Positions 63,191 through 64,000 of a DNA stretch of 64,000 nt are shown one piece after another. A model generated the notes under the pieces. It had not been told where the DNA came from and searched no databases. It saw only the letters and a program-made list of their open reading frames with translations. This DNA is from Blasia pusilla (lineage: Eukaryota; Marchantiophyta; Marchantiopsida; Blasiales), in NCBI GenBank assembly GCA_050084515.1, contig CM114271.1, positions 66,216,001 to 66,280,000 of the forward strand. Direction: 5' to 3'. Both the position numbers and the translations under genes were made by a program. Position 1 is the stretch's first letter, and the number at the start of each line of letters is the position of its first letter.

Positions 63191-63397
63191 CCTAACATTG
63201 ACGGTGCAGTTGATCCGAGCTTAGCAGTAGTTCCTGCATGCTTGCGATGTATGTTGTGTGGTTCTGCTCGTGGTGCAGCCACTATACTAGTATGTGATGG
63301 TTGTTCGAGAGTATGGCATATGGCATGTCTGATGCTACCTCTCACTAGGCTTTGTGAGGGACGATGGATGCGTCCCGGATGTACATACATGAGGTAG
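63191..63397 (+). pseudogene. Element A PHD finger at the integrase C-terminus
   Basis: The frame continues without a break from the integrase tail into a zinc finger: RCMLCG (63,245-63,262), LVCDGCSRVWHMACL, and GRWMRPGCTYMR ending at the stop 63,395-63,397. Of the PHD ligands, C-x2-C, C-x2-C and H-x2-C are present. In the last pair the first Cys is Arg (WMRPGC against WVCPRC in element B). Presence in both diverged copies at the same position shows that the PHD finger is an ancestral part of this family. Confidence 0.88.
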
Positions 63398-63550
63398 TTC
63401 TAGATTTCAACTTGTGTTTGTGGCATGGATGATAACGATGGGGCCACATGAGGACCCGGCCTTTTTGCTCTAAGCGTTTGAGAGATGTATGTCATGGTAG
63501 GTAGGGATAGATGGCTATTTGGAGTTAGAGGGACTCACCTAACCACCATC

Positions 63551-63688
63551 AAGGAGGGCAGTTGGAGATATTTTGGTACTTCTTGTCTCGTTGTTTGGAT
63601 GACATGAGTTAGCATAGAATCGTGCGTGTTTGTGTGTACCTTTGTCGACTACGATGTATGTTTTGTAGCAATGTGTATGTGCACGACA
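63551..63688 (+). repeat. Element A polypurine tract and 3' end segment
   Basis: AAGGAGGGCAGT (63,551-63,562) is followed by a 126-bp end segment that starts TGGAGATATT and ends TATGTGCACGACA. The end segment is related to repeat L of element B in its ending and in its GTATGT-rich middle. No matching copy was found at the 5' end of element A. Confidence 0.6.
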
Positions 63689-64000
63689 CCTTAGTCTGTA
63701 GCCTACCTAGGCCCACATAGATCCTGCTTTGCTTAAACGTCAGTAAACCATGCCTAAAACTTACGTTAGCCACCTTCTAGCTCTGCTTCAACTTCCTTAG
63801 ATACTCACTCACTCGCTTGCGCCATCCTTCTTGTATCCTTCATAAATCCTTCTTTCCAGATCTGTTTCTTTAGGGGAGAATGCTCTAAAGACTTGTATTG
63901 TCGATGGCATATGCTTATCCGTGCCACTCAACGCATCCAAAATGACATTATCCTTCCTCGGCTTATGGATTAGCTCCACATTCATTAATGCCAAGGTATC
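63686..64000 (-). mobile_element. Decayed chromovirus internal fragment, right part
   Basis: The sequence picks up the chromovirus alignment at the equivalent of 22,265 and continues to the window end (equivalent of about 22,565). It covers the stretch between RNase H and integrase, with VELIHKPRKDN near 63,980-63,945. Together with 44,463-46,007 it forms one decayed chromovirus interrupted by element A, and it runs out of the window. Confidence 0.88.

Larger units (their letters stand above)
46008..63688 (+). mobile_element. Element A: gypsy element of the methyltransferase/PHD family (+ strand)
   Basis: Element A lies between the two halves of the decayed chromovirus and, without the nested element B, is about 8.2 kb long. 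Its left end reads TGTCACGAC and its right end GTGCACGACA. The flanking chromovirus reads aacacttt on the left and acacctt on the right, so a short target duplication is likely but not exact. Recognisable parts in order are gag (48,869-49,735), the C-terminal half of a cytosine methyltransferase (51,041-51,600), the reverse transcriptase N-terminus (to 52,197, resuming at 61,652), integrase (about 62,100-63,190), a PHD finger (63,248-63,397), a polypurine tract (63,551-63,562) and a 126-bp end segment. It is inactive: it has stops, an insertion or replacement after gag, and loss of the second half of RT and of RNase H. Confidence 0.82.

Overview
The window is nuclear DNA of a land plant (or a close streptophyte relative). 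It holds two intron-rich genes on the minus strand: a plastid ABC1K1/PGR6-type atypical kinase (7 coding exons, 779 codons) and a C2/EF-hand phosphatidylserine decarboxylase of the plant PSD2/PSD3 type (21 coding exons, 695 codons). Both models were built by hand from splice sites, and every exon phase closes. The species cannot be named. A non-flowering plant is an inference, based on the unusual retrotransposon described below.

Layout. 1-8.8 kb is AT-rich spacer with one solo LTR (5720-6711). 8.8-13.6 kb is ABC1K1, with a perfect 30-bp inverted repeat in one intron. 14.6-19.3 kb is AT-rich spacer. 19,298-26,616 is a complete Ty3/gypsy chromovirus in minus orientation, with two ~1-kb LTRs, 5-bp target duplication, initiator-Met-tRNA primer site, polypurine tract and an integrase-linked chromodomain. 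28.9-37.7 kb is the decarboxylase gene. 39.3-43.6 kb is a patchwork of older repeats hit by a second solo LTR of the chromovirus family (40,540-41,544).

44.5-64 kb is a three-level nest. A decayed chromovirus copy (44,463-46,007, resuming near 63,686) is interrupted by element A (+ strand). Element A is split inside its reverse-transcriptase region by element B (- strand, 52,198-61,651). A and B are diverged members of one unusual gypsy family.

The main result is the domain content of that family. Between the protease and reverse transcriptase it carries a C5 cytosine DNA methyltransferase: motif I DLFGG, a Pro-Cys motif IV, ENV, HRPR and terminal motifs, in normal non-permuted order. At the end of the integrase it carries a PHD finger where chromoviruses carry a chromodomain. 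So the element appears to encode both a writer of DNA methylation and a candidate reader of histone marks. Both copies are broken by stops, frameshifts, deletions and nested insertions. Retrotransposon-borne methyltransferases are known from dinoflagellates and charophytes; the combination with a PHD finger is what deserves a search.

The two host genes have no evident functional link to each other or to the elements. Single-copy exons read cleanly, while the repeats carry many one-base indels, so some element frameshifts may be assembly error.
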